NCBI RefSeq assembly: GCF_037975245.1
Contig: NC_092580.1
Location: forward strand, 21,006,501-21,070,500
DNA from: Apostichopus japonicus
Taxonomy: Eukaryota > Echinodermata > Holothuroidea > Aspidochirotida > Stichopodidae
DNA length: 64,000 nt
Direction: 5' to 3'
Below are positions 1 to 11,989 of this stretch, piece after piece; the first letter of the stretch is position 1; each line of letters begins with the position of its first letter. The notes under the pieces were generated by a model. That model was not told the DNA's origin and did no database searches. It saw nothing but the letters and a program-made list of their open reading frames with translations. Position numbers and translations under genes: made by a program.

Positions 1-2160
1 TTCTTTAGCGAGTTGATATCCCATGTACAAGATAAGTGACAATAATAACCTTTGTTATATAATATTTATCCATCTAAGCATCATAACAATTTGTGATTCG
101 CTGGCCTATACGTGTAACGTTTTAGGATATTAGTTGTAGTATCATAGGAAATTATATTTACTAGCTATAGAATGCCGCGTCGTTCTGTCATGGATGCTAG
201 TGTGGTGATCTTATCACTCAATGGCAGTAAACGTCGTGTGTTCGTGTGGTTTAATTACCAGTAATTAATAATCAATCAATCGATCAATGTCATGTATAAA
301 GCTCTAATTTCATGCAAATGCTCCAGGATGGCTCTAAATCACGAATTACTGCAGATATGGCTCCCTGAAAGGGATGGGCTTGTCATATCATGAAGTACTT
401 GAATGTGTCCTAATGACTTTTCCACATTCCTACAGTATGTTCCACATGGATAATAAGCAGATAGATCTCTGTCCCGAAGAGAAACATTATTAGCTCTGGG
501 CTCCACAAGATATGGTGAAAAAACCCTGGATGACTTGCTTCGATTTTTTGCTGGAAGATGCCTATATGATATGACAGCCGTTATTGTGAATAGCCTAACT
601 TGAATAACAGCATGGATAGGCTTTATGAGGGCAGCAGACACTACTGCAGATTGTTATTGCTCTCCGTCATTCTGACTGCACGTTATCAACTCATTAAAAT
701 AAGATTTGTTATTATAACTGCATAATTTATCACTACGTCATATTTTCTAATTGCAACTACAAATGTCAGAGTACAGCTATAGGTAATTATAACTTATAGG
801 TTTTAATATTTGTATCATAGTTTTCCAAACTAAAATTCACATTCACATAAATGTTCAGTGACATGTTTTTTTTTTTGTTTTTTTTTGTAGAAAATTGAAC
901 CTTTTGCAAGCTGTTAAAAGCGGGATCAAATGCTAGAGAAACTCATATTACGAAGGCAAATTAAAAAAAAAAAAAACATATAAATATATATAAAAACACA
1001 CAAATATTTGGGTAAGATTCGATAAGAAATTACAATGATTCAGACATCATTTTTGTACTATGGGATTACAACAGGACATGATTTTGGTGTATTGTTTATG
1101 ATGCAAGTGTTACTGAACAATATCTGTCGTTTTTGTTTGGTTCAATTTGCATTTGCATGCCATGGTGACAATTCACAGTAAATTTCTCGAAAGAGTTTTA
1201 CAACATATTGGCATTTCATTAGCTCGGCAAACTTACTTTCGGTTGCTATGGCAATCGTAACCCTCTTGTGGCATGAAATACTTTGTACATTAAAGAATAG
1301 TTAAACAAATAAGTATAATCTCAAGATGAAAGAGCCAGCGTAATTTTCTAATTTATATTCAACTGCTATTAGCGTACCGTATAGTCTGTGTAAACAGTAT
1401 TTATTAACCAGACACGGAAGGAGTGTATATATAGCGAGAAGCAAAAAATCAGTCGTAATGGCCGCGAGCGTTGATAACGAGTGATCTTAATAATTCGACA
1501 TTTGCTAGTGAAATTGATTAATTTGAATTGCCTAATTTACTTAAGCAATTTTTATAACTTACACTCTTTGCCTTGAAAGAAAGAACAAATTCACTGTCAT
1601 GCACTGAGGATTACAGCTCTGATTTTTGTATGCAGTTGTTTTTTTTAAGTGTTTTGAGAAGTTTCAAGACATAACACAGAAGCTTGTCGAATCGAATGTT
1701 GAAAGTTGAAAGAGAATATAGGCCTAGTATAGAATAAGAAATATCATCCAGTGTCATTTATCGCGGAATGGGTAACACATCCATCGAGCTATATGGGTTT
1801 TTTCATATAACAAACATACATCTGGCTATCCTCTAGTCACGCTAGTGAGGAAAATGAAAAACAAAACCACATACTTGAAATTGGAATGACTAATAACGTT
1901 GAAATAGTTTGGAACTGAATGTGTCATGCATCTGTCTCGAGGCAGTCGCATTCACAAAGCCTCCCCACCTCTATCGTCAGTCGGGGGGGGGGGGCGGGGA
2001 CATTCCTTCGGGTCCCATGACGTTCTTCGGCGGAGTGTCGGAGCGGTACATCCCCTAATCCCCCCCCCCCCCTCTCTTCCTCCCTCTTTGACACTGACAC
2101 AAAAGTTTAAGCTTACGTTAAATCTAACAATATCTAATCTAAATCTAATTTATACTTTAA
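1..2160. other. Intergenic, no gene seen
   Basis: AT-rich unique-looking sequence with poly-T and poly-A runs. The minus-strand open frame at 339-641 (100 codons) has no splice partner or recognisable motif. C/G-rich runs lie at 1980-2085. Confidence 0.6.
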
Positions 2161-2164
2161 ATAT

Positions 2165-2340
2165 GCCTTAGAAGGCGGCATTCGACGTCTAAAGTTTTAT
2201 TTTTTTCGGGATGTGATGGGGAAGCGGGGTACCCCAATGCCGGCATATATGGGAATCGGCTTCAAAGGCCCTACCATAAGGGTTCATGACCCTACCTAAT
2301 TCCCCCACACAACTCTGAAATGCTGTGCACGCCACTGTCT
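2165..2340 (+). repeat. Dispersed repeat family X, copy 1
   Basis: Shares with 5600-5836 and 34286-34409 the order GACGTCTA, then CCCTACCTAAT-like sequence, a C-rich run, and a right end close to GAAATGCTGTGCACGCCACTG. The right end resembles hAT-type CACTG ends. No target duplication was found. Confidence 0.5.
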
Positions 2341-2344
2341 AGAG

Positions 2345-5300
2345 GACTGGCGACATTCTCTAGACACGTGATTATGACCTTCCTATATTATACCTTAGTA
2401 CGACGATTCCTTTCAACTATTAGAATATGCATATTTGTGAGCAGGTGGTATATAACATATAATACCTCCAACGCACTTATATCATTACTAGAATGTACAT
2501 GATGTTAAGGGTACACATCAGCAACTTTTATATCGTATACCAAAAACTACACAATATATCACAGCGTTTTCTTTTTGGATAGCTGTCTCTTGAATCTTCA
2601 GAAACGAAGCAAAACTATACGAGGTTTCCTTTTCTTCAATGTTCATAAACTACAGAAGAGTTATGACATCACTTGTTTTCTTAGACGATCCAAATTTAGA
2701 TATCATGTTTACATTAGTGGATTGTAATGAGCTATTACAGAGAGTAGGGGTGATTTATTACAACTGTACGCCGTTACGGTCTTGATGGCTCTCCGTACAG
2801 TGTTTATATATGACTTTCATTACTATATGAATGATAATTATGGCGTACTGAACAATCATAATAATATATCGCAATATATCATCTGCTCATCTGTACCTTG
2901 GACTTTATGCCATCTTTGGGTAGAAGATTTATTTGAGATTGAAATGAGAAATACATTTGCACGGATATAATCATATGCGGATAGCTAATGGGACATGTAA
3001 TGTGCAGTATATATACGACATTGTGGTGAGAATACACACACAGGGACATAGCCTGAAAGGAAATTAACATAGCATGGTGCTGCCGCATAGCATCAATAAC
3101 TAATGAGGTATAAGCAAGCGGCACTGACGTTTGCAATGTCGTTCAGATTGGCAATTTATGGTAAAATCGAAGAAAAATGCATCCCTACACATAATCGTCA
3201 AAATGATCACCAAAAATGACATTTAAGATTAATGTGCAAAAAATGCCAAATTTGAATGATTAAATTATTGAATTTAAGTTAATGTGTGACTGAAGTACTT
3301 TCTTTCTTTCTTTCTATGTTTGGCAAACAGTTTCACTGTATTGATTAACCTTTTCTCGTTCGTGTAGTTCACGAGGTTATGAGTAAATCGGGTAAAACAG
3401 CTGTCAAGTACTCCGAATTTTTCCGACGGGTTCCATCCCACTGATATAGAGTGTAATGCAGAAAAGTAGGTTAAGCGTGAGTGCAGTTCTTTTCAGAAAG
3501 TGGATATATTTTAACTCGAAAACACGCACTGTTTGCAAGAAAGGTCTCTCCAAAAGAGTGACACTTTATCTATTCGAGTTTTGAAATGATAAGGAAAGAC
3601 TGAGGGGAGAATGTAAACATGTAAGGATCACATATAACAACTAACTGTTCTATTAAATTATTGGCCTGGGTATGTCATAGTATGGGGAAGTACGGGGGGG
3701 GGGTGGTGGCTGTTTGTTGTAAACGGAAGGTGTCTTTCGCATGTTATAACTATGAAAAACAACTGCCAAATGTTACTAAACTGTGGAAATGGTAATGGTG
3801 AAAGAAATGTCATCATATAATGTAATAGCTATTAACTTTCATAAGAGTTCATTTGTTTCTTGGATACGATATATTTTAATTACTTGTTGTTAATCGCTTA
3901 TAGAAATGCAAGGCCAACAATAATAAGTAAATTAGATTCAACGTGATAATTAAGTTTGCGATGAACAACTCTCCAAAACTCCGAAGTAGGTTTCTTATGC
4001 CATTTTGAAGATTTCATGCTCTCTTTTTGAGGGGGGGGGGGGGGGGCGGGGAGGGTTCTTTTTACAAAGCAGACTGATTCAAACTTTGAAGGAATACTGG
4101 AAGTGACAACACTGAGCCACTTGTGTTTCCTTTGTGACTAAGGTTTCTGTATATTTTATTTTTAGTTTTGCGTTAATTTACATCAGAAAAGAAAGTTAAG
4201 TAAAACTTTATTACTCCATTAATGGAAATTGTGGTACTCACACAAGTCATAACAAATATATAAATCTAAGAACACGTATACAGATAATAGTAATAAAAAG
4301 GTAAGATAGGGTTTGAAAAAAAAGTTAGTTTCACAGTATTCTACGAATGACTGCAGCTGTTGAAGGTATATGCCCGGTCATCGTTTTCATGGATATAGAC
4401 CCGCCATGGCAGTATCATCGGCAAATTTGATAGGAGGGCACCCCCCCCCCCCATCTCGCACAACATCTTAATGTCTGACGAGAAGGGAGGGGGCCAGGAG
4501 AGGCTACAGCTTCAGGCCCCGGGTCTACTAAAAGGGGCCCGGTAAAATACTGAATAAAGAAATTGAATAGTGTATTTTCATGAAACATGAAGAAAAGCAA
4601 AAGAGGTGGCCGATAACATAATTCTCCGTGATGCCCGACCTTATACCCTCAATGCCACTGAACATCTCATCCCTAATAATAACCTAAACCCTCTCATAAT
4701 AACTTACCTCAGTTCTTGGCTATATGCAATTATTCTAATCACTGTGATTTGTAATATTAACGATCAAATTAAGTGTTTGACTCAAAGGCTACATAAGTTT
4801 TATTTTGAAAATTTAATCAGATATATGCTCGTCGTTCTATCACTAAATGCATGTGGAAAAAAAATAATATACATCTTTTATCCGACATTAATTTCCATCC
4901 TCATTGAGTCTGATAATCTCTGAATTGGCACCTGACATTTTCTCCCATTAGATATAGTGACTTGACATTTCATAAGATCCTACAGCTATATGGTATTTGT
5001 GAACATTTTACGATACGGATATAAAGGGAGAAAAAGAAACAAGAACCTCGTTCTGTAGAGAGGAAATGAGTTCTATACAATTAGTTATATATTTAATTAC
5101 GCTAAGGTGAATGTATTTTGATCCACACATTCGTTTATTTTATTTACACTCCTATACAGTCATATTTTCTCCTTTTATTGAGAGTTTTTATCGTCACCGC
5201 GAGAAAAATACCCAAAATAACGAGGAAATTGAACAACGGCGTTTAATAAGGAAACGAGTTACATGAGACACGTCTACATAAAGGTTATATGTTTACAATT

Positions 5301-5500
5301 TATTGATAGATACAAAACTTGTTTCATATCAATCATCTTTCCTTCCTCCGCAAGTCCAGTTTGACAGTATATAGCCTATACACTGTAACTATATAGCTGT
5401 TTGCATATATTAGATAATGTTACATGTGATAAATCCCAAAGGAATCCATCACATAAGAGTAAAACTTCAAGTTTCATTGTTCAAATGGATTTATATTCGT
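2345..5500. other. Intergenic, no gene seen
   Basis: Short open frames only. It holds poly-G runs near 3693 and 4031 and a GC-rich patch at 4435-4545 with GGCCCCGGG and GGGGCCCGG, possibly a decayed element. Confidence 0.6.
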
Positions 5501-5504
5501 ATGT

Positions 5505-5836
5505 CATGGGCGTATCCATAATTTTATGGAGGAGATGTTGGACTTGTGTTTGTTGAATTACCACTAATTCTCGATATAATTTCTAGTCTAAGTCTGCTTC
5601 AGATAGCACCATTTGACGTCTACACTTTATATTCCCGGGAGTAGGACCGCCCCGCACCCCCTACATTGAGGATGCCAGGGCCACACCGCGCCCATTTATC
5701 AAATCCTGGATATGCCTTTATGCCATAAAGTTTCGTGCTCCTATCTAAATCAGTCGGGTCAATTTAAGAATCCCCCAACCGCCCCCCCCCCCCCTCCCCA
5801 CTTCGCGTCACCTTTGATATTCTGTTCACGTTACTG
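5505..5836 (+). repeat. Dispersed repeat family X, copy 2
   Basis: Holds TTGACGTCTACACTTTATAT (compare copy 1 TCGACGTCTAAAGTTTTAT), CTATCTAAATCAG, a poly-C run, and the end ATTCTGTTCACGTTACTG. Inner ends GGCGTATCCATAATTTT (5512) and AAATCCTGGATATGCC (5708) look like an imperfect inverted repeat; no clear target duplication. Confidence 0.45.
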
Positions 5837-6639
5837 TACATATCATATACACGAAGTATATACGTGGTGCACAGTGATAAGTAGAAAGGTATACAAATAT
5901 ATACTTAAAAAACAACATCTTTGACCACAGAAGAAAAAAATGTTTCAACAAGGTACTCATAATGTCACTTAGACAGTGTTCATGTGATTTTCGTAAACAT
6001 TTATTTATTCAACTAACATTCGTTTCCTTGTCATGTTTCTCTGTGTACATTAGCACGAAATATCAACCACGGTTATCAACAGCAAGGTCAGGCTGTCCGA
6101 ATACAAACGGCTGGATTCATTAAAGACTTTAACAACTCCGCTGGTTTAATAAAGACACGTGTTGTTGAATGTCACACTAAAAATACGACCGACAATAAAG
6201 ACGATATTGTACATAGCCATATATGAGAATGATACACTGCTCTTGTGAGAGGCTTTGATGGGTGAAGTCAGTATGTAGGCTTAGACTTGCTCAAGTCATC
6301 GATCGTATAATTAGTGCGAATGATCATTAAAAGTTTGATAATTCCCAAATGAAAAACCAACTTTTCTTACTTGTTTGGGAGAGTTTTTTTATCTTTATCA
6401 TGCAGACCCATATGATGTTGGTTTGACTTTCGTCACCTTTAAATTACCTATTTTGGAGTTTAATGCGAACACACTTATTACATAACTCAATCAGAATATG
6501 GTGGATTTGTCGACTTAACTCTATATTTCAATATATCAGCGGTGACTACAAACGAAAACACACGGAATTGATGTCATATATAATTGACAAACGATCTTTA
6601 CTGTGCTCTATTCTCTTTCTTTTCCCTTCTTTTTAGCTA

Positions 6640-6937
6640 TCAAAATTCCATTTATTCTAGGGACGATTCGCCGACCGCTACTTTAAATTTAGGTCAATTA
6701 AATCTAGGCTCGCTATATCTTTATGTCATCGTTGCGGAAGGTAACTTATATGAATTTACGGAATCTGCATATAAATGCACAACTATGAATAATTCATACT
6801 TGGAGATTCGAGGTCGCAATGAAACTTTTAATGAGCAAAATTTTCCAATCTCGGTCTCTAAAATAGAATCCGTGGAAGTTAGGTTCATCAAGATTGATGA
6901 GATTATAACTGTTCATACAATAACCAACGATGTTTGA
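6640..6937 (+). other. Open frame of unknown nature, possible exon
   Basis: After a pyrimidine-rich CTTTTTAG acceptor-like site the frame stays open for about 95 codons, with varied composition (GQLNLGSLYLYVIVAEGNLY, YLEIRGRNETFNEQNFPISV). There is no upstream ATG and no partner exon. The frame runs into the degenerate tandem repeat at its 3' end. I do not recognise the peptide; it could be chance or a gene relic. Confidence 0.2.
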
Positions 6938-7026
6938 GACTTTCATTCAAGAACAATCAGTATGTAAATTTTACAACCAGAACCAACGGTGTGTTAGAGT
7001 TTACAAAGAACAAATTATATATAAGA
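6880..7026. repeat. Degenerate about 30-bp tandem repeat, left part
   Basis: Repeated variants of GAACAAACGATGTGTAAG followed by TTTCATACAA. The array is interrupted by element A and resumes at 8406. Confidence 0.6.
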
Positions 7027-7613
7027 CAGTGGCGGCGGAACCGGGGGGGCTTGGGGGGGGCTCAGCCCCCCCAATGAAAAAGTTGAGGGGGCAAATGCAT
7101 GATAAGCCCCCCCAATATTTACCAAGGCTCCGAAACGTGCATCTGCCCATTTTTTCAATGCATACTTGTCGATCTGTCTGATGCACACGTATACTATATA
7201 GGTGTAATAATTTTAGTAATTGCTGGGGGACCCTCGGCCCGTCCCCTGGCTATAGACCACATTGTCACCCCAACCGCGTCTTCACGCCCCGTGAAAAGTG
7301 GAAGCAGTGAGTGTGAGTACCAGTGGCGGCGGAACCGGGGGGGCTTGGGGGGGCTCAGCCCCCCCAATGAAAAAGTTGAGGGGGCAAATGCATGATAAGC
7401 CCCCCCAATATTTACCAAGGCTCCGAAACGTGCATCTGCCCATTTTTTCAATGCATACTTGTCGATCTGTCTGATGCACACGTATACTATATAGGTGTAA
7501 TAATTTTAGTAATTGCTGGGGGACCCTCGGCCCGTCCCCTGGCTATAGACCACATTGTCACCCCAATCGCGTCTTCACGCCCCGTGAAAAGTGGAAGCAG
7601 TGAGTGTGAGTAC
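7027..7613. repeat. 294-bp near-identical tandem duplication
   Basis: Copy 1 is 7027-7320 and copy 2 is 7321-7613. They differ by one G in a poly-G run and by very few substitutions (for example CAACCGCG against CAATCGCG near the end). The near-identity points to a recent duplication inside element A. Confidence 0.9.
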
Positions 7614-7688
7614 CAGCAAGCGTAACACAACTTCGTCTTAGGCCAATGACTTGCCTCATTTCAGACAATTTTCCAACATCCCCTTACT

Positions 7689-8092
7689 TTGTGGCGGAGC
7701 GTCCATATATACAGTCAGGGGGCGGATGCCCCCCCCCCCCTGACAGACTCAAATGGACTGCTGGCGCCCTTTTCAGCTTTTCACTATACTTCTTACTTAT
7801 TCGCTATTATTGACTATTTTATTGCGCTCTCATATACCTATTGACATTTGTCATATTCTGTTGGTGTAATTTTCCGACAAAATGGCGACGACACCTATTT
7901 ATTCTCCGTTTATCTGCAAATTAGCAAGGCCCGGAAAGGGTCATTTCCTGCAATCTAGGGAGTATCTTTACTCAAAATTTTCTGTACGCTCCGCGCCAAC
8001 ATGTGGTGGCGCTCCGCTTAGATAGTGTCGAAAGCGCCCCTACAGACCATTCTTGCCCCCCCCCCCGACCAATACCCCTAGCTCCGCCACTG
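7689..8092. mobile_element. hAT-like element B nested in element A
   Basis: 404 bp, ends TTGTGGCGGAGC and GCTCCGCCACTG (inverted repeat, 10 of 12), flanked by a perfect 8-bp duplication CCCTTACT at 7681-7688 and 8093-8100. Its 3' part (7976-8030) closely repeats the 3' part of the outer element (8300-8360), so A and B belong to related families. Confidence 0.85.
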
Positions 8093-8405
8093 CCCTTACT
8101 ACACTAAAAAATGTCTTTGCGAGTACACTACGAGTATAATTCTCTTAAAACACCATCGAATATACAAATTTCAATGTTTTTACAGACTTTTACGTGCAAT
8201 CTGAGAAATTGCAGGCTTGAGACACATATTTTAGGGCTAGGTATTCGCAGCATAAAACACACGGGAAGTGCCGTTTCCGGCCATCTGGAGGTTTGAAATA
8301 ACCCAAAATTTTCTTGTACGCTCCGCGCCAACCGATGGTGGCGCTCCGCTTAGATAGTCTCCACACATTAGCCCCCCCAATAATTTTTCCGTTCCGCCGC
8401 GCCTG

Positions 8406-8785
8406 ATATAAGATCGTATACAAGAAGAAACGCTATGTACAATATCTTACAAGAACGTACTAAAATTCTATAACAGAACCAACCATATATGCAGAATTTC
8501 ATATATACAAGAGCCTAACGTATGATTTCATACACACGAACAACCGATATATAAGATCCCATACAAGAGGACGAACAACGTGTAAGGTTTCACACAGGAA
8601 CAAACAATATGTAAGATTTCATACAAAGAACAAATGATTTGTAAGACATCGTAAGACATCATACAATAACAACTATATATGAGATTTCATACATGCAAAA
8701 TATGTAACATTTCATACAAATCACAAACGATGTGTTATAGATTTCATAGTTGAAGAACAACAAACGATATGTAAATTTCTCAGAC
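8406..8785. repeat. Degenerate about 30-bp tandem repeat, right part
   Basis: At least ten diverged units built on ACAAACAATATGTAAGATTT plus CATACAA. It is the same array as at 6880-7026, split by the hAT insertion. Confidence 0.7.
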
Positions 8786-9454
8786 GGAGTAAGCATTCAT
8801 TACTGAAATAAGTCAAATTATCCGTGGGTCATCACTAGCATAGCATATTATTTGACCATAAATCTAATAAAACTATATTGCCCAATTAGCTACACACAGC
8901 GTATTTTCACGCATATAAAGAAACGAAGAAAGATGTTTTACTGTAGACAACTATATAACCTCCCCTGATCCTCCGTTCCTCCCTCCCTCCCCATCCAGCC
9001 GTTTCTCCTTATGTTAATAACAAAATCAAGCTACCAATAAATGTAACTTCGTTCGTTCTTTAAATCTGAACCAAAGTAAATCTTCTTATCGATTAATCGA
9101 TAGATTTTTCAGTTATATCTACGACATAATCTACCTTTCGGCCAACCTAGAAATGAAATTAGCTTCTCAGAACTATATACGGCATGAGGCCGAACTTTAC
9201 TTCTTGTGTGTTACGTTTCACCCCTAAAAAATGCTATCAAGCATGATGTCTAAGCCCAAAGCAAAGCTGTGTTTAATTTATAGGAGACCGGTCGAGAGAG
9301 TATATACAGTATTATATTGAAGTAGATTGGTACGAGCAGGTGGCTGCAGCGAGCTGTTGGTGAAGAAGCAACCATATATTACATGTGCTGTCCTTTAATA
9401 TCAAAGAGGCCAGTCGCAATCCACAAGGGAATAACCTTAACATTGTTGTACGTT
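8786..9454. other. Intergenic, nothing recognised
   Basis: No frame longer than a few dozen codons, no RNA gene and no repeat structure that I could see. Confidence 0.6.
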
Positions 9455-9625
9455 GCATAGGCTATATATACATATATATAGGCTATATATATATAGGCTA
9501 TATAAATATATATGCTACATATATATATATATATACTATATATATATGATATATGTATAGGCTATATATATGCTACATATAGAGGCTATATATAGGCTAT
9601 GTATAGGCTATATAGGCTTTGTCAA
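9455..9625 (+). repeat. TATATAGGC-rich simple repeat
   Basis: Mixture of TA repeats and TATAGGCTATATA units, irregular in length. Confidence 0.9.
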
Positions 9626-11293
9626 CGTTATGGGATTGATGTTGGAAAGCAAGGATGAATTTGTTCCAAGATAAACGTTTATGACGGGAATCTCTTTGAA
9701 GTTAAATGACACTTTCAATCGCTTTATTCATGTATATATAGCAAGAAGCAGACTACTGACAAAGGATAGCCACATACATTGTTCACATGTAATAGGCAAT
9801 GCTTCATTGTAACCATGGAGATTAATGCGCAGTTATCAGTCAGAGTGATAAGCGGCCTACATGTCACGTATGTCTTTATTAAACACATCGTTGATTTAGT
9901 GTGATAGGTTACTAAATCAAAATACATGGTAGTTTACTGGCAGTTTTACGTCATTCACATCAATATTCATGAGTAGGCGGAACTAACTAAACACGAGAAA
10001 CCTGATGAATCTCACTCGGGATGAACAGCAATTACCGATCACTGTGTATCTATCTATACTTGCTGATTGACATAACCATTGTCACTCTGTCACTGTCACT
10101 CTGACCATGCACCATTGTCATTCGAATCTTATTCAATTAATCAAGTGATTAGCTTGTTGGTAATATGATTGATGGGAGATAATTAATTAAGTACCCACAC
10201 TTCTTTACCGTTGTTTCCTTTATAGTTAATTTGCAGATGTTAAAAGGGGTAATTAAGTTATATTGTTCAATCATGCCAATAGTTACAATGCACAGATTGG
10301 ATAAGGTATGAAGTTGCAGGCAGACAGAAAAAAAGGGAATGTTCAGTATTAATTGATTAATAGAATACTTATCTTTTATAATTGATCTATTTAGATAACC
10401 CAATGCAAAACCCAACTATTGTGTTGCATTAATAGACACTGAAACATTATTAATAGACGTCTGCGGTACATGACAGCTCCCCCCCCCCCTCCCGGAACTG
10501 ATGACGTCAAAGCATATCGTCCATAAATCACTCGTGCAAACTAAGATGTCACTTTCCAGTGACGGTGATGCGGTGCTCCAGGACGGAAGTCTCTTGTTGC
10601 ACGTTCCAATTAACCATAGATAATTTTGATATACGGTCACAGACGCTGGCATTCGTAGTTTCCGTGTACACACTTCACGACGAATCATATTCCCTAACGG
10701 TCAATTTATGTAAAGCTTAATTTATTGTCCACCAGTAAACAATATGCATATGCAGTATTTAAACGTATACAATTTAATGGTTACGAGTTTGTGACGTCAT
10801 GGAATCGGTAATTTAAACTCTTGGAATGAATATACATTAACTTTGTTTGCATATTTATCAAAATTGGGGCATCATGGAATTTGGGGGAGGTGTGTGTGTG
10901 TAGGGGGTGGGGGGGGGGGGGTGGGGGTGTACTACTGTATGTTATTGGGTAGTGCAAGGTTACTATAGAGTGCAAGTCAAAGAGGACATGATGGGTAATT
11001 TCTATTTACACACATGGTGACGGCATATTATAACAAATAAAAAAAATATTTTTAAATAAATTGTAATAATTAATTTAAACATTGATTCTTTATTTCATTA
11101 GTTGTAGACGTGATATACAATTCCCGTCATTAAGGTCAATATTTATCGGGCTGGTGGGGGGGGGGGGGGGGTTGTAGCAGGCTCTTCTCTAGCCTATGCT
11201 TTGTCATCTACTATACTCTGGTTAGATAAAAACAAAACGTGTGTAATCTTTTGTCTATTTGTTACCCTCCTCATTTCTTAGGAAAGAAATTGG

Positions 11294-11296
<3 letters not shown>

Positions 11297-11386
<90 letters not shown>
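11297..11386 (+). repeat. (TA)n microsatellite
   Basis: TA repeat with two TTTA interruptions near 11349-11362. Confidence 0.95.
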
Positions 11387-11954
11387 AATACAAAACAAAA
11401 ACCTGCAGTACAATCATTTTGACTGTAAGCTCCTTATTAAATCACGCGCGAAAAATCTGGAATTATACTGAATTGTCCTATCTGTAAGGATCTTATGCAT
11501 AATCAAGCTATCATTACCCGTACGGATATATTTGTACCGTTTAAAAAAGTAACCTTTAAAGACACAAACATCTCTTTCTCTCTCCGCTCTCTCTACCTCT
11601 CTCTCTCTACATGTATACGCTGATGGCATTGAAGCTAAGTAGACATACGTCAATGTACCTTCAATCGTGATATCCTTGACAAGAACATATTTACCCTGTA
11701 GCAGTTGCAGCTTTTCCCCCCTCTCTACCAGGTCTGCAACGAGTTTTTTAAATTATGAGTGGGGTAAACTGGAAGGTAAACTGAAATTACAATTTCAAAA
11801 TGAATCCAACGTTTAACTTCTGTTCTGGATCGTGGAATGGAATGAAATGAAATGTTATTATATTTTAACCAGATGACGGAATGACTGTAAGGATTAATAA
11901 GATTGAGACTGGGAAGTATAGAATTGTGTGTATGTGTATATTTACGTGTACGGG

Positions 11955-11989
11955 TGCGCGTGCGCGCGCGTGCGCGCGTGTGTGTGTGA
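11955..11989 (+). repeat. Alternating purine-pyrimidine (TGCG)n tract
   Basis: 35 bp of alternating TG/CG, a sequence able to adopt Z-DNA. Confidence 0.9.

Larger units (their letters stand above)
7027..8405. mobile_element. hAT-like non-autonomous DNA transposon (outer element A)
   Basis: The element starts CAGTGGCGGCGGAAC and ends GTTCCGCCGCGCCTG, an inverted repeat matching at 13 of 15 positions. A perfect 8-bp target duplication, ATATAAGA, flanks it at 7019-7026 and 8406-8413. CAG-type ends plus an 8-bp duplication are typical of hAT transposons. It has no transposase frame. Inside are a 294-bp tandem duplication (7027-7613) and a second hAT-like element (7689-8092). It sits within a degenerate about 30-bp tandem repeat that continues on both sides. 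Confidence 0.85.

Noticed and set aside
339-641. 100-codon minus-strand frame as a gene
   Set aside because: No motif, no supporting splice pattern, and a length near that expected by chance in this amount of DNA.
7001-7481. Overlapping frames on both strands in the duplicated segment
   Set aside because: They repeat with the 294-bp duplication and sit inside a non-coding transposon; the peptides follow the G/C-rich ends.
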